Source: JANLUX01 sp031366005 (lineage in GTDB: Bacteria; Bacteroidota; Bacteroidia; AKYH767-A; OLB10). Taken from it: DNA of 64,000 bases. Position numbers and translations under genes: made by a program. Where the stretch lies: positions 68,658-132,657 of the forward strand of contig JANLZB010000038.1 of assembly GCA_031366005.1 (NCBI GenBank), in the 5' to 3' direction. This document shows, piece after piece, positions 53,381 through 63,659 of the stretch (position 1 is its first letter; every line of letters starts with the position of its first letter). Below the pieces are notes generated by a model, which made no database searches, was not told the origin of the DNA, and saw only the letters and a program-made list of their open reading frames with translations.

Positions 53381-53513
53381 GGATTTTGATTGTGAAGCCA
53401 CTTTTCTGAAACTTCACAATACTTTTCTTGCAGGAGTTCATTTTTTTTTAGTTCTTTGAGCTAAGGTTTGTGTTTCTACAGCACAGTTCTCTCAAAACTA
53501 TTCTGATAATCCT

Positions 53514-55454
53514 TTGAAAAAAAAACTACCTGTTTTAGTTTGTGTATTACTTTTTATTGTTGCCATGGCAATGATGCCTGTGAAAAACGATAATCCTGTA
53601 CGCCATTACAGCGTGGAGGAGTTAAAGAAATTACATGAACATATGCCAACTACAATTCTGGATTCAGGTGAATATTTTTTAACGCCTGAAAACTGCAGAG
53701 GCTGTCATGGGTTTGATTCCACCGGCTTAGCCAATATAAACAGTGATAGCATTGATATAAATCTTTATGATGACTGGGAAACCTCAATGATGGGTTTGGC
53801 AGGTGTAGATCCATGGTGGCGTGCCAAAGTAAGTCATGAAATATTAACTAATCCTGCGCACAGTAATGAACTGCAAACATTTTGTACTTCGTGCCATGCT
53901 CCAATGGGTCATTACAGTGCAAAGTATAAAGGATATCCGCATTACCTGCTTGCTAATCTTGATACAGATGCATTGGGCAAGGCAGGAGTTGCATGCATGG
54001 GTTGTCATACCATAGGTGATAGCGCATTAGGAACAGTATTTTCAGGCAATATCCCATACGATACAACGCATCATATTTACGGCCCGTTTGTAAATCCTAT
54101 GACTGGTCCGATGCAATTATATGTTGGTCTAACTCCCGTTTTCGGGGATCACATGGGTGAAGGAAAAGTTTGTTCATCCTGTCATACACTAATTTCCAAT
54201 ACAGTAGATTTAAGCGGAAATCCAACAGGAGGAACATTTGTTGAGCAAGCTACTTTTCATGAATGGGAAAATTCAATTTATCCTTCAACTCCCACTACTT
54301 GTCAAAGCTGCCACATGCCACCGATTAATGATCCGGTTGTAATTGCTAATGGAATATTATCCTTATCCGGCAGGTCACCATTTAATCTGCATCAGTTTGC
54401 GGGCGCTAATTCCTTTATGGTAAACCTGATTAAAACAAATAAAACATCATTGGGCGTACTTGCAAGAGATGCAAATTTTGATTCTACATTGGTAGCTATT
54501 GACAAACAGCTTACTCAAAACACATTGGATTTAGATGTTCATTCGGATACACTTTTAAATGACACGCTAGCCTTAAGTGTGGTTTTGACCAATAAAGCCG
54601 GACATAAATTCCCGACAGGATATCCTTCAAGAAGAGCTGTGCTGCAGGTAGTGGTTCTTAAAGCCAATGGCGATACAATATTTGCATCTGGTGTGTTTGA
54701 TTCAAACCAGGAGGTAATCAATATTAATACTCCTTTTGAATCCCATCACGATACTATTTCAAGTGATAATAATGCACAGATTTATGAAATGATAATGGGT
54801 GATGTGAATGGCAATAAAACAACTGTACTTGAAAGATCTGCCTCAGCATTGAAGGATAACCGTATCCCACCTGCCGGCTTTACTACTTCTTTCTCAACTT
54901 ATGATACTTGTAAGATAGTTGGTGCAGCCTTAACTGATCCTGATTTTAATAAAACAGGTGTAACTGAAGGAACCGGAAAAGACATAGTGCATTATATGAT
55001 AGCAATGAATGGATATCATGGATTGGTTAATATTTCAGCTTCTGTTTATTACCAAACTATTCCTCCTTCATGGGTAACAGAAATGTTTTCACATAATTCC
55101 GCACAGATTGATACTTTCCGTAATATGTTTAACAATGCTCCCAAGGCTCCGTTACTGGTGGCAAGGGATACTTTGCAAAACATATTAATTAATACTTCAA
55201 TTCAAAGTTTAAATGCTCCTGCTTCCGTTGACATCTATCCTACCATCACGCAAAGTGGAAAGATTTCAGTAAGAGGCCATCACTTGAAAAATGGTGAAAT
55301 AAAAGTGTATAATGCACAGGGACAGATGGTGTATTTTATTAAGTTTAAGGAAGAAGAATCGATACTTATTCAATTGCCGGAATTGAATGGAGTTTACTTT
55401 ATCAATGTTTCTTCATCACAATTCAATGTTACTAAAAAAATATTCAAGTTATAA
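53514..55454 (+). CDS. Five-heme cytochrome c with T9SS sorting tail
   Basis: A 646-residue secreted protein from the TTG at 53514 (MKKKLPVLVCVLLFIVAMAM, signal peptide). Five CXXCH heme sites are visible: CRGCH (61), CTSCH (124), CMGCH (161), CSSCH (220) and CQSCH (263). The spacing and the central part resemble cytochrome c554-like multiheme proteins. The C-terminal half has beta-rich modules and NGVYFINVSSSQFNVTKKIF at the end, the T9SS type A signal, though the YPNP motif is degenerate (DIYPTITQSG). It should be a surface electron-transfer or redox protein. Next gene 55 bases later. Confidence 0.85.
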   Translation: MKKKLPVLVCVLLFIVAMAMMPVKNDNPVRHYSVEELKKLHEHMPTTILDSGEYFLTPENCRGCHGFDSTGLANINSDSIDINLYDDWETSMMGLAGVDPWWRAKVSHEILTNPAHSNELQTFCTSCHAPMGHYSAKYKGYPHYLLANLDTDALGKAGVACMGCHTIGDSALGTVFSGNIPYDTTHHIYGPFVNPMTGPMQLYVGLTPVFGDHMGEGKVCSSCHTLISNTVDLSGNPTGGTFVEQATFHEWENSIYPSTPTTCQSCHMPPINDPVVIANGILSLSGRSPFNLHQFAGANSFMVNLIKTNKTSLGVLARDANFDSTLVAIDKQLTQNTLDLDVHSDTLLNDTLALSVVLTNKAGHKFPTGYPSRRAVLQVVVLKANGDTIFASGVFDSNQEVININTPFESHHDTISSDNNAQIYEMIMGDVNGNKTTVLERSASALKDNRIPPAGFTTSFSTYDTCKIVGAALTDPDFNKTGVTEGTGKDIVHYMIAMNGYHGLVNISASVYYQTIPPSWVTEMFSHNSAQIDTFRNMFNNAPKAPLLVARDTLQNILINTSIQSLNAPASVDIYPTITQSGKISVRGHHLKNGEIKVYNAQGQMVYFIKFKEEESILIQLPELNGVYFINVSSSQFNVTKKIFKL

Positions 55455-55508
55455 TTGTACATTTCCAGACTCAAATTTTTAATAATCTTAAAACTAAATC
55501 CTCTACAA

Positions 55509-58388
55509 ATGAAAAAAAACATTTACTTATTAATTGCAGTGTTCATTACACTATGCGTGTGCAATATGTCCACTCACGCACAAGGTGTTACTTTCAGAAA
55601 TGCTAATGCTAAGCTAACTAATACCAACAATCATAGCGGCTGTGCCATGACTGTGTGTGATTGGAACAGTGACGGGCTGGATGATATTATTCACCTGGAT
55701 CAGGATCACAATTGCTATGTTGACGTTCAGACTACAAACGCACAATTTGCGAGAGTTAATCTGGGAGATTTTGGTTCTGGCTTTGGTGCATGGGCAATGT
55801 CGGTGGCTGATTTTGATCGTAACGGTTATCTCGATATAGTTGCTGGTGAAGGTAACTCAGGCGGAGTGCTGATGACCAATAATACCGGAACAGGTGCTAC
55901 GCTGACAATGTTTGCCAGTTCCAATTTTTTCTGGCAAAACATAACTTGCGCGGATTTTAATAATGACGGATGGATTGATGTATTTGGTTGTGATGACAAT
56001 GCTGCAGCAAAAATGTATTTGAATGATGGCACAGGTAACCTTAGTCCATCAACGTATATTGACTTTAATGTCTATCCCGGACTTTCAGTAGGTGGAGATC
56101 CTTATGATTCGGGCAATTATGGAAGTGCATGGACAGATTTTGACAATGATGGGGACCTTGATCTATTCATTGCTCATTGTCGCCAGAGTGCAAGCAGCGC
56201 ATCAGATGAACGCAGAAGAGATCGTTTATTTGTGAATGATGGAACATATCATTTTACAGAGCAGGCTGCTGCTTATGGAATAGAAGCTACGGTTTTTAAT
56301 CAAACATGGACTTCTTCTTTCGGAGATATAGATAATGATGGTGATCTGGATGTTGTATTTGCAAATCATGACACTCCAAGCCAGATATTTTTAAATGACG
56401 GAACAGGACATTATACAGATATATCATCCACAGCCGGATTTGATATTGTAAGTATTTTCCCTCTTGAATGCATACTTGAAGATTTTAATAATGATGGATA
56501 CCTTGATATTTTAGGAACCGGAGATGATGCCCGTTTATTCTTTAATAATGGTAATAACACTTTTACATTGGTTAACAATCCATTTGATGCTAACGGTATG
56601 CAATCCTTTGGAATCGGAGATTTAAATCATGATGGTTTCGTAGATATTTATGCTGGTTATGCAACAGGTTATAATTCTCCAACTTCCGTTGATGATGTAA
56701 TATGGATGAATGAAAAAAACAGCAATCACTGGATTACATTTAATCTGAAAGGAACTGTCTCTAACCACAATGCCCTTGGCGCACGTGTAACACTTTATAC
56801 TGCAATGGGAACTCAGATTCGTGAAGTGCGTTCAGGAGAAAGTTATGGTACCTGCAATTCTTTTGAATGTCATTTCGGATTAGGTGCTTCCACAGTTATT
56901 GATTCAGCAGTAATATGGTTCCCTTCAGGCATTACAGAAACAATTGTAAATCCAGATGCAGATCAGTTTGTAACTGTTATAGAAGGTGATTGTGTTTCTC
57001 CTTCATCAGCAATTACAATCAACGGACCTTTATTATTATGTCCGGGCACTACATTAACACTCACTGCTGCTCCGGGATATAATTATTTATGGTCAGATAA
57101 CACAACCAGCCAGGTTAATACAATAACTGCAACAGGAGAATACAATGTAGTAGTGAGTGCATCTGGAAATAATTGTTCTGCAATTTCACAAAATGTTTCT
57201 GTTATAGTTAATCCTGATAATACTCCTACTGTAACAACATCTGCTTCTACAGAAATTTGTCCGGGTGGTTCTGTTGATCTATTTGGACCTTCTGGTCAAT
57301 CATCTTATTTATGGTCAGATGGCAGCACAACACAAAATATTACGGTAACACAATCGGGTGTATATGATTTAACGGTGCCGGGATTATGCCAATCATTTAC
57401 TTCATTACCTACAACTGTTACAATGCATACACCTGGCATAAGCAGCGTTCAGGATGATTCTACCTGCATAGGTGGTTCTGCTAATCTTGGTGCAACAGGC
57501 ACAGGAATCATTGATTGGTTTGATGCTGCTTCAGGTGGAACATTACTTTATTCAGGATCACCATTCCCTTCTCCGTCAGTATTCTCTAATACCGTATTTT
57601 ATGCTCAGGATCGTTTTACAACAAATTATCCTATTACTTATGCAGGGCCGGTGAATAACGGAATTGGAAATGGAGGATATAGTACTAATTCACCAAGTAC
57701 ACGTTATCTGACTTTTGATGCTTTGCAGGCAATCAGTTTAAACTCTGTTTGGGTATTTGCTCAATCAGCAGGTAACCGTACCATTGAATTACGCAATTCA
57801 GCAAATGGTGTGTTACAAAGCAAAACGGTAAACATCCCGACCGGAGGAAGCACTGTCGCACTTAACTTTAATATTGCTGCAGGTAATAATTATCGTTTAG
57901 GTGTTGCTAACGGAAGCACGGTTGGTTTATACAGAAACAACAGCGGAGTAAGTTATCCGTATTCAGTTGCTGGTTTAATAAATATTACAGGTTCAGATGC
58001 AGGAAGCGCTTACTATTATTATTTTTATAATTGGGAAGTAAGCAAGCAGAATGTTGAATGTATTGCAGCAACACGTTCTGCGGTTAATGCATTTGTTGAT
58101 CCCAGTTGTACCGTAGGAATAGCTCAACATGCAAACAATAATTTATTAAATATCTTCCCTAATCCCGCAAGTAATTTCGTTCAGGTTGATTTGAAATATG
58201 CAGCTAAAGGCACTGTTGAAATCAGCATTAATGACCTTGCAGGAAAAACTGTTCAGTCAAATAATTTTATAAATGACAATGGTAACTTTATGCAAACAAT
58301 TGATGTAAGCAATCTTGCAAAAGGATTTTATATGATCAATGTGAAATTAGGCAACCAGCAATGGGAGCGTAAGATTACAATTCAATAA
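55509..58388 (+). CDS. FG-GAP/VCBS and UnbV (ASPIC) T9SS-sorted protein
   Basis: A 959-residue protein from ATG at 55509 (MKKNIYLLIAVFITLCVCNM, signal peptide cleaved near THAQG); 55455 is an unlikely start. FG-GAP/VCBS repeats carry the Ca-binding D-x-D-x-D-G loop: DWNSDGLDDI, DFDRNGYLDIV, DFNNDGWIDVFG, DFDNDGDLDLF, DIDNDGDLDVVF, DFNNDGYLDIL and DLNHDGFVDIYAG. Then comes an ASPIC/UnbV module (HFGLGASTVIDSAVIWFPSG) and two Ig-like Cys-rich modules. The tail has LNIFPNPASNFVQVDL and ends QQWERKITIQ, the T9SS type A signal. Possibly cotranscribed with the cytochrome. Confidence 0.88.
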   Translation: MKKNIYLLIAVFITLCVCNMSTHAQGVTFRNANAKLTNTNNHSGCAMTVCDWNSDGLDDIIHLDQDHNCYVDVQTTNAQFARVNLGDFGSGFGAWAMSVADFDRNGYLDIVAGEGNSGGVLMTNNTGTGATLTMFASSNFFWQNITCADFNNDGWIDVFGCDDNAAAKMYLNDGTGNLSPSTYIDFNVYPGLSVGGDPYDSGNYGSAWTDFDNDGDLDLFIAHCRQSASSASDERRRDRLFVNDGTYHFTEQAAAYGIEATVFNQTWTSSFGDIDNDGDLDVVFANHDTPSQIFLNDGTGHYTDISSTAGFDIVSIFPLECILEDFNNDGYLDILGTGDDARLFFNNGNNTFTLVNNPFDANGMQSFGIGDLNHDGFVDIYAGYATGYNSPTSVDDVIWMNEKNSNHWITFNLKGTVSNHNALGARVTLYTAMGTQIREVRSGESYGTCNSFECHFGLGASTVIDSAVIWFPSGITETIVNPDADQFVTVIEGDCVSPSSAITINGPLLLCPGTTLTLTAAPGYNYLWSDNTTSQVNTITATGEYNVVVSASGNNCSAISQNVSVIVNPDNTPTVTTSASTEICPGGSVDLFGPSGQSSYLWSDGSTTQNITVTQSGVYDLTVPGLCQSFTSLPTTVTMHTPGISSVQDDSTCIGGSANLGATGTGIIDWFDAASGGTLLYSGSPFPSPSVFSNTVFYAQDRFTTNYPITYAGPVNNGIGNGGYSTNSPSTRYLTFDALQAISLNSVWVFAQSAGNRTIELRNSANGVLQSKTVNIPTGGSTVALNFNIAAGNNYRLGVANGSTVGLYRNNSGVSYPYSVAGLINITGSDAGSAYYYYFYNWEVSKQNVECIAATRSAVNAFVDPSCTVGIAQHANNNLLNIFPNPASNFVQVDLKYAAKGTVEISINDLAGKTVQSNNFINDNGNFMQTIDVSNLAKGFYMINVKLGNQQWERKITIQ

Positions 58389-58410
58389 AATCATTTTAAG
58401 AAAATTAAAA

Positions 58411-58445
58411 ACCGGCTATCTGAAATTTCAGGTAGCCGGTTTTTT
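58411..58445. terminator. Bidirectional Rho-independent terminator
   Basis: ACCGGCTATCTGA and TCAGGTAGCCGGT form a 13-base-pair stem with one G-T type mismatch, flanked by AAAA on the left and TTTTTT on the right. It ends the FG-GAP gene on the plus strand and the NhaD gene on the minus strand. Confidence 0.92.
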
Positions 58446-59715
58446 ATGCTCTTTGCAAAAGCATATAAACAATTGCTCCTGCAAAGTATCCGGCAAGGGC
58501 TAAAACAGAAATTCTTTTTAAGTACCATCCAAAACTAATCTTCTCCATACCCATTGCCGCCACTCCTGCCGCAGATCCGATTATTAAAATGCTTCCACCC
58601 GTTCCGGTACAGTAAGCAAGAAATTCCCATAGATAACTATCAGTTGGATAAACGGATAAGGGATACATGCCCATGCACGCTGCAGCAAGCGGAACATTGT
58701 CAACGATTGCAGACAGTAAACCAATAAGCAGAACAATTAAACTTGTGTTTGCAACATGTTGCTGCATCCATGCTGCTGTTTGCAACAAAACATTTGCTGA
58801 TTGTAAAGCGCCTACCGCTAATAATATTCCCAGAAAAAAAAGAATGCTGGGAGTATCAATTCTTTGCATCGCGCTTGAAACAGATAAAAAATTTCGCTCT
58901 TCTTTATTTTTATTACGATGTATCAATTCCGTAAGTATCCACAACATTGCAAGACTTAACAGTATTCCCATGAATGGAGGAAGATGAGTAACTGTTTTAA
59001 AAACCGGTACAAATATCAAAGCCATTGTTCCGAATCCAAAAATTAAATTTCTTTCAAAGGGAATTGTAGTTGTGATTTCCTTATCAATTGCAACGGATGA
59101 AAAATTCCCTTTTAATTTAATTGATAAAATAATTAATGGAACAATCAAACATATAAGGCTGGGAATTATCAGCATCTGAATAATATTAAATGCAGTAATC
59201 TGTCCTCCGATCCAGAGCATGGTAGTAGTAACATCTCCGATAGGCGACCATGCTCCACCGGCATTAGCTGCTATTATAACCATGCCTGCAAACAACATTC
59301 TCTCCTCTTTATCATCAAGCAATTTGCGAAGCAGTGAAACCATTACAATGGTAGTTGTGAGATTATCCAAAATCGCAGAAAGGAAAAATGTAATAAAACA
59401 TATAAGCCAGAGCAGCGCAGCCTTCTTCCGGGTTTGAATAAATGATTTTACTATTTCAAATCCATCATGTGCATCTATTAATTCAACAACCGTCATAGCA
59501 GCTAAAAGAAAAAACAGTATGCCTGAAATTTCTCCAAGATGGGTGATAAGTTGTTCTGAAACAATTTGAGTTTCTGATACTGATGTAAACATCAGAACTA
59601 CCCAACAAAGTACTCCTGTCAGCAATGCTATTGCAGATTTATTAATGCGTAAAATATTTTCAAATGCTATGGATATATATCCTGCACAAAAAACAATAAT
59701 CAATAAAGCATTCAC
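58444..59715 (-). CDS. NhaD-type sodium/proton antiporter
   Basis: A 423-residue polytopic membrane protein with about 12 helices. FLSAILDNLTTTIVMVSLLR (about 112-131) and NAGGAWSPIGDVTTTMLW (about 150-167) are the paired ion-transport motifs of the NhaD/ArsB group, and SAIVDNVPLAAACMGMY is the second half's counterpart. It exports sodium in exchange for protons. The stop is inside the shared terminator. A single gene, convergent with the FG-GAP gene. Confidence 0.9.
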   Translation of the reverse strand: MNALLIIVFCAGYISIAFENILRINKSAIALLTGVLCWVVLMFTSVSETQIVSEQLITHLGEISGILFFLLAAMTVVELIDAHDGFEIVKSFIQTRKKAALLWLICFITFFLSAILDNLTTTIVMVSLLRKLLDDKEERMLFAGMVIIAANAGGAWSPIGDVTTTMLWIGGQITAFNIIQMLIIPSLICLIVPLIILSIKLKGNFSSVAIDKEITTTIPFERNLIFGFGTMALIFVPVFKTVTHLPPFMGILLSLAMLWILTELIHRNKNKEERNFLSVSSAMQRIDTPSILFFLGILLAVGALQSANVLLQTAAWMQQHVANTSLIVLLIGLLSAIVDNVPLAAACMGMYPLSVYPTDSYLWEFLAYCTGTGGSILIIGSAAGVAAMGMEKISFGWYLKRISVLALAGYFAGAIVYMLLQRA

Positions 59716-59890
59716 ACTATAAAAATTAAGTTACAAAAGAAACTGTTTTTTTGATCAGCTGTGATTACAACTGATGTGATGATTAAAAATATATTTCATT
59801 CTTATAAACATATCCTTTTTAAAAACTCTTCTTTCCTAAATCTTAATTCTTAATTTTTTACACTACGTTTGTTTGCAAACAAATTCACTT

Positions 59891-61366
59891 ATGGCAAACA
59901 ATATCTGGGCGCGCAAGTCCATGGACGTATTAATGAAAGAGTCCACCTTAGAAGATAAGCATACACTTAAAAGAACATTAAGCGCAGGAAATTTAGTTGC
60001 CTTGGGAATTGGTGCAATCATTGGTGCCGGTTTATTTGTACGTACTGCTTCAGCTGCTGCTAATAATGCGGGCCCTGCTGTTACAATCGGTTTTATTATT
60101 GCAGGTATCGGATGCGCCCTTGCCGGATTATGTTATGCTGAGTTTGCTTCTATGATTCCGATTGCCGGCAGTGCTTATACTTATTCATTTGCTACTATGG
60201 GAGAATTTGTGGCGTGGATTATTGGATGGGATTTAGTGCTTGAATATGCACTTGGTGCCGCTACAGTAAGTATAGCGTGGAGTGAATATCTGAATAAATT
60301 ATTTAAAATATTTTTTGATTTCGAAATACCCTATAAGTGGTGTCATTCGCCTTTTGAACATAGTGTAAATGGTGTAACGGGCTTTATGAATATCCCTGCT
60401 ATTTTTATTTTGCTCTTGTTGAGTTTACTTTTAATCCGCGGAACAAAAGAGTCAGCATTTGTAAATGGAATAATTGTAATACTTAAAGTTTCAATTGTGC
60501 TTTTATTTATTGGATTCGGATGGCATTTTATAAACCCGGCTAATCATACGCCTTACATTCCACCTGCATCAACTTATGTAGATGCACAGGGTGTGGATCA
60601 TAATTTCGGGGGCATACTTGGAATATTAGGTGCAGCAGGAGTGGTGTTTTTTGCGTTCATAGGATTTGATGCAGTAAGTACAGCGGCACAGGAAGCAAAA
60701 AACCCAAAGAAAGATATGCCTATAGGGATATTAGGTTCACTTGCGATATGCACCATTCTTTATATACTTTTCTCCTATGTACTTACAGGGGTAGCGAGCA
60801 CGGAAGATTTTCGAACTGCAGGTAAAGAAGCTTCCGTTACTTATGCTATTCAAACCTATATGACCGGATTTGGGTGGTTATCAAAGCTTGTAACAGTTGC
60901 CATCCTTGCAGGATTCTCTTCAGTAATTTTAGTAATGCTCATGGGACAATCACGTGTGTTTTACTCCATGAGTGTTGATGGCTTAGTGCCAAAAGTATTT
61001 TCTGATTTACATCCAACATTTCGCACGCCTTATAAATCGAATATGTTGTTTTTTGTTTTTGTAGGATTGTTTGCAGCATTTGTGCCGGGAGATATTGTAG
61101 GGGATATGACCAGCATAGGAACTTTGTTTGCATTCATACTTGTGTGTGCAGGTGTCTGGATATTGCGCGTTCGTCATCCGGAAATCAAACGTCAGTTTAC
61201 AACACCATTTGTTCCTCTTGTTCCCATACTTGGTATTATCGTTTGTGGTGCAATGATTTTTGGTTTGGGATGGCCTAACTGGATGCGATTAGGAATATGG
61301 ATGGTGATAGGATTAGTAATATATTTTTCTTATAGCAGAAAGAACAGTAAGATCAGTAACTCATAA
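59891..61366 (+). CDS. APC-family amino acid permease (CAT type)
   Basis: A 491-residue permease of about 12-14 helices from ATG at 59891 (MANNIWARKSMDVLMKES); a TTG six codons earlier is less likely. VALGIGAIIGAGLFVRTAS is the first helix with the substrate-binding glycines, AEFASMIPIAGSAYTYSFAT the second, then VFFAFIGFDAVSTAAQEAKN, typical of cationic amino-acid transporter relatives. Substrate unknown. The next gene is also an APC permease, separated by a large inverted repeat. Confidence 0.9.
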   Translation: MANNIWARKSMDVLMKESTLEDKHTLKRTLSAGNLVALGIGAIIGAGLFVRTASAAANNAGPAVTIGFIIAGIGCALAGLCYAEFASMIPIAGSAYTYSFATMGEFVAWIIGWDLVLEYALGAATVSIAWSEYLNKLFKIFFDFEIPYKWCHSPFEHSVNGVTGFMNIPAIFILLLLSLLLIRGTKESAFVNGIIVILKVSIVLLFIGFGWHFINPANHTPYIPPASTYVDAQGVDHNFGGILGILGAAGVVFFAFIGFDAVSTAAQEAKNPKKDMPIGILGSLAICTILYILFSYVLTGVASTEDFRTAGKEASVTYAIQTYMTGFGWLSKLVTVAILAGFSSVILVMLMGQSRVFYSMSVDGLVPKVFSDLHPTFRTPYKSNMLFFVFVGLFAAFVPGDIVGDMTSIGTLFAFILVCAGVWILRVRHPEIKRQFTTPFVPLVPILGIIVCGAMIFGLGWPNWMRLGIWMVIGLVIYFSYSRKNSKISNS

Positions 61367-61370
61367 TTCT

Positions 61371-61560
61371 GCATACTAATTAACGAATGAGTTACGAATA
61401 CAACGAATTCAGGCGAAAGCTATTTCTACTTTCGTTAATTGGTTGCAGCAAAAACATTCCTATTTCTAAAAATCAGCGCTCTTAAGTAAAAATATTCATT
61501 CTCAATAGTTATCCTGCTATCCATTCGTTTCATTAATAACTCATTCGTTAATTAGTATGC
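61371..61560. repeat. Long inverted repeat spanning the second permease start
   Basis: GCATACTAATTAACGAATGA then GTTA (61371-61394) is the exact inverse of 61537-61560, a perfect 24-base pair of arms 142 bases apart. The right arm contains the ATG (61557) of the next permease. This 190-base gap has no gene; a TTCGTTAATT-type internal repeat is also seen. Confidence 0.85.
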
Positions 61561-63011
61561 AACAAGAAGAACAACATCAATTCAAGCGCTCACTCGGAGT
61601 GTGGGATGCAACCATGCTTGTTGCAGGCTCTATGATTGGTTCCGGAATTTTTATCGTGAGTGCTGATATGAGCCGCCATGTAAGCAGTGCAGGATGGCTG
61701 ATGTTTATGTGGATTTTGAGTGGTGTCATTACTGTGATGGCTGCATTATGCTATGGAGAATTAGCGGGTATGATGCCCAAAGCAGGCGGACAGTTTGTTT
61801 ATATTCAACGTGCATTCGGAAGCTTTACTTCATTTCTTTATGGTTGGACGGTGTTTACTGTTATTCAAACAGGAGTGATTGCAGCAGTGGCTGTGGCGTT
61901 TGCAAAATATACAGCAGTGTTTTTTCCCTGGTTCAGTCCTGATAATATTTTGCTGGAAGCAGGAAAATTCAAGTTAGCTGCATCACAACTATTGGCAATT
62001 GTACTGATTGTTTTTCTAACCTTCATTAACAGTCGCGGAATAAAAAATGGTAAACTCATTCAAACAACTTTTACTGCTGCAAAGCTGCTTGCACTTTTAT
62101 TTTTAATTGTATTGGGAATTAGTATTGGATTAGGAAGAGATACGCTCTCCAATAATTTTCATGACGCATGGAATGCAGTGCAGCTTACACAAATCAACGG
62201 TGAGTGGATTGCACAACATGTTACAGGTATTGCATTAGTGCTCGCCTTAGGTACAGCAATGATTGGTTCATTATTTTCAAGTGATGCTTGGAATAACATT
62301 ACTTTTATTGCAGGTGAAGTGAAGGAGCCGCAAAAAAATATTCCGCGCAGTTTATTAATGGGAACCGGAATAGTGACTCTGTTATATTGTCTTGCAAATA
62401 TTTCTTATCTCTCTTTACTTCCTTTAAAAGGAAGTGCTCATGCAACTGATGTAATAGGACAAGGGATACAGTTTGCAGGTGGAGGAACTGACCGTGTAGG
62501 CACTGCTGCAGCTTCCATGATCTTTGGAGATTTTGCCGTTTACCTGATGGCTGCATTAATCATGGTATCAACATTCGGATGTAACAACGGAATCATCTTA
62601 TCAGGAGCACGTGTTTATTATGCAATGGCAAAAGAAGGTTTGTTTTTTAAAAAGGCAGGAACATTAAATCGTTATGATGTACCAGGTTTTGCGTTGGTTG
62701 TGCAGGCAATATGGGCAAGCGTATTGTGTTTGAGCGGAACGTATGGGGATTTACTTGATTACACCACATTTGCTTCGCTGCTGTTTTACATTATTACAAT
62801 AACAGGAGTTTTTGTTTTAAGAAAAAAAGAACCCGATACTCCGCGTCCCTATAAAACTTTGGCTTATCCAATTATGCCTGTGCTGTATATAATACTTGCC
62901 TTATCTGTTTGTGTGATTCTTTTAATAACAAAACCACAAAACACCTGGAGCGGATTATTTATAGTGTTGCTCGGTACACCCTTTTATTTTTTGGTGAAGA
63001 GAAAAAGTTAA
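61557..63011 (+). CDS. APC-family amino acid permease (LAT type)
   Basis: A 484-residue permease of 12 helices: DATMLVAGSMIGSGIFIVSA is the first helix, then YGELAGMMPKAGGQFVYIQRA, AWNNITFIAGEVKEPQKNIP and a STFGCNNGIILSGARVYYAM helix. These match the y+LAT/L-type subgroup. It is different from the preceding permease in sequence and probably in substrate. Its ATG lies in the arm of an inverted repeat, so the mRNA start may be sequestered. Confidence 0.9.
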   Translation: MQQEEQHQFKRSLGVWDATMLVAGSMIGSGIFIVSADMSRHVSSAGWLMFMWILSGVITVMAALCYGELAGMMPKAGGQFVYIQRAFGSFTSFLYGWTVFTVIQTGVIAAVAVAFAKYTAVFFPWFSPDNILLEAGKFKLAASQLLAIVLIVFLTFINSRGIKNGKLIQTTFTAAKLLALLFLIVLGISIGLGRDTLSNNFHDAWNAVQLTQINGEWIAQHVTGIALVLALGTAMIGSLFSSDAWNNITFIAGEVKEPQKNIPRSLLMGTGIVTLLYCLANISYLSLLPLKGSAHATDVIGQGIQFAGGGTDRVGTAAASMIFGDFAVYLMAALIMVSTFGCNNGIILSGARVYYAMAKEGLFFKKAGTLNRYDVPGFALVVQAIWASVLCLSGTYGDLLDYTTFASLLFYIITITGVFVLRKKEPDTPRPYKTLAYPIMPVLYIILALSVCVILLITKPQNTWSGLFIVLLGTPFYFLVKRKS

Positions 63012-63017
63012 TCTCAC

Positions 63018-63081
63018 GTCATGCCGGAGTTGTTTCGGCATCTCTTTATTTCCAAAGACCCTGAAACAAGTTCAGGGTGAC
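63018..63081. repeat. Family B palindrome (diverged)
   Basis: GTCATGCCGGAGTTGTTTCG and the right arm GACCCTGAAACAAGTTCAGG are imperfect inverses. It lies between the convergent permease and thioesterase genes. Confidence 0.7.
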
Positions 63082-63090
63082 AAATTCGTT

Positions 63091-63600
63091 TTAACTAAAC
63101 AACGCTTTTAGCTCTGTTGCATCAGCGGGTTTCATTTTGCCAGCCAGAATTAATGAAAGTTGTCTTCTGCGTAAAGCACTTGCATAACGTTGTTTTTCTT
63201 CTTCTGTTTCAGGTGTTAACTCAGGAACGTTAATGGGATTGCCTAATTGGTCCACAGCAACAAAAGTGTAAATGGCTTCGTTACATTTTATCTTTTCTCC
63301 GGTCATCCTGTTCTCTACCCATACATCAATAAACACTTCCATGCTTGAAGTGAAAGCACGCGAAACTTTTGCATTCATAGTAACAATTTCTCCCAGCTTA
63401 ATGGGTTGATTAAAAGAAACATTATTTACAGAAGCTGTTACGACTACTCGTCCGCAATGACGGTGTGCGCTAATTGCAGCACAGATATCCATCCAATGCA
63501 ACAACCTGCCTCCCATTAAATTTCCTAAAACATTAGTATCGTTTGGTAAAACAAATTCAGAATTAATACAAATGGAGTCTTGAGGAGTTTTTGATTTCAT
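63091..63600 (-). CDS. Acyl-CoA thioesterase (hotdog fold)
   Basis: A 169-residue hotdog protein: NDTNVLGNLMGGRLLHWMDI carries the N-x2-G-x-L-F/M-GG-x-LL-x-WMD motif of YciA/acyl-CoA hydrolases, with Asp as the active-site acid; ASVNNVSFNQPIKLGEIV and SSMEVFIDVWVEN follow. Cleaves acyl-CoA to acid and CoA. The C-terminal helix is basic. Single gene with a family B palindrome after it. Confidence 0.92.
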   Translation of the reverse strand: MKSKTPQDSICINSEFVLPNDTNVLGNLMGGRLLHWMDICAAISAHRHCGRVVVTASVNNVSFNQPIKLGEIVTMNAKVSRAFTSSMEVFIDVWVENRMTGEKIKCNEAIYTFVAVDQLGNPINVPELTPETEEEKQRYASALRRRQLSLILAGKMKPADATELKALFS

Positions 63601-63659
63601 AAGAGCGTAAAATATAGCTGCAAAAATAGTTAATCAGCAAATGGATTATTTTTGTCAGG

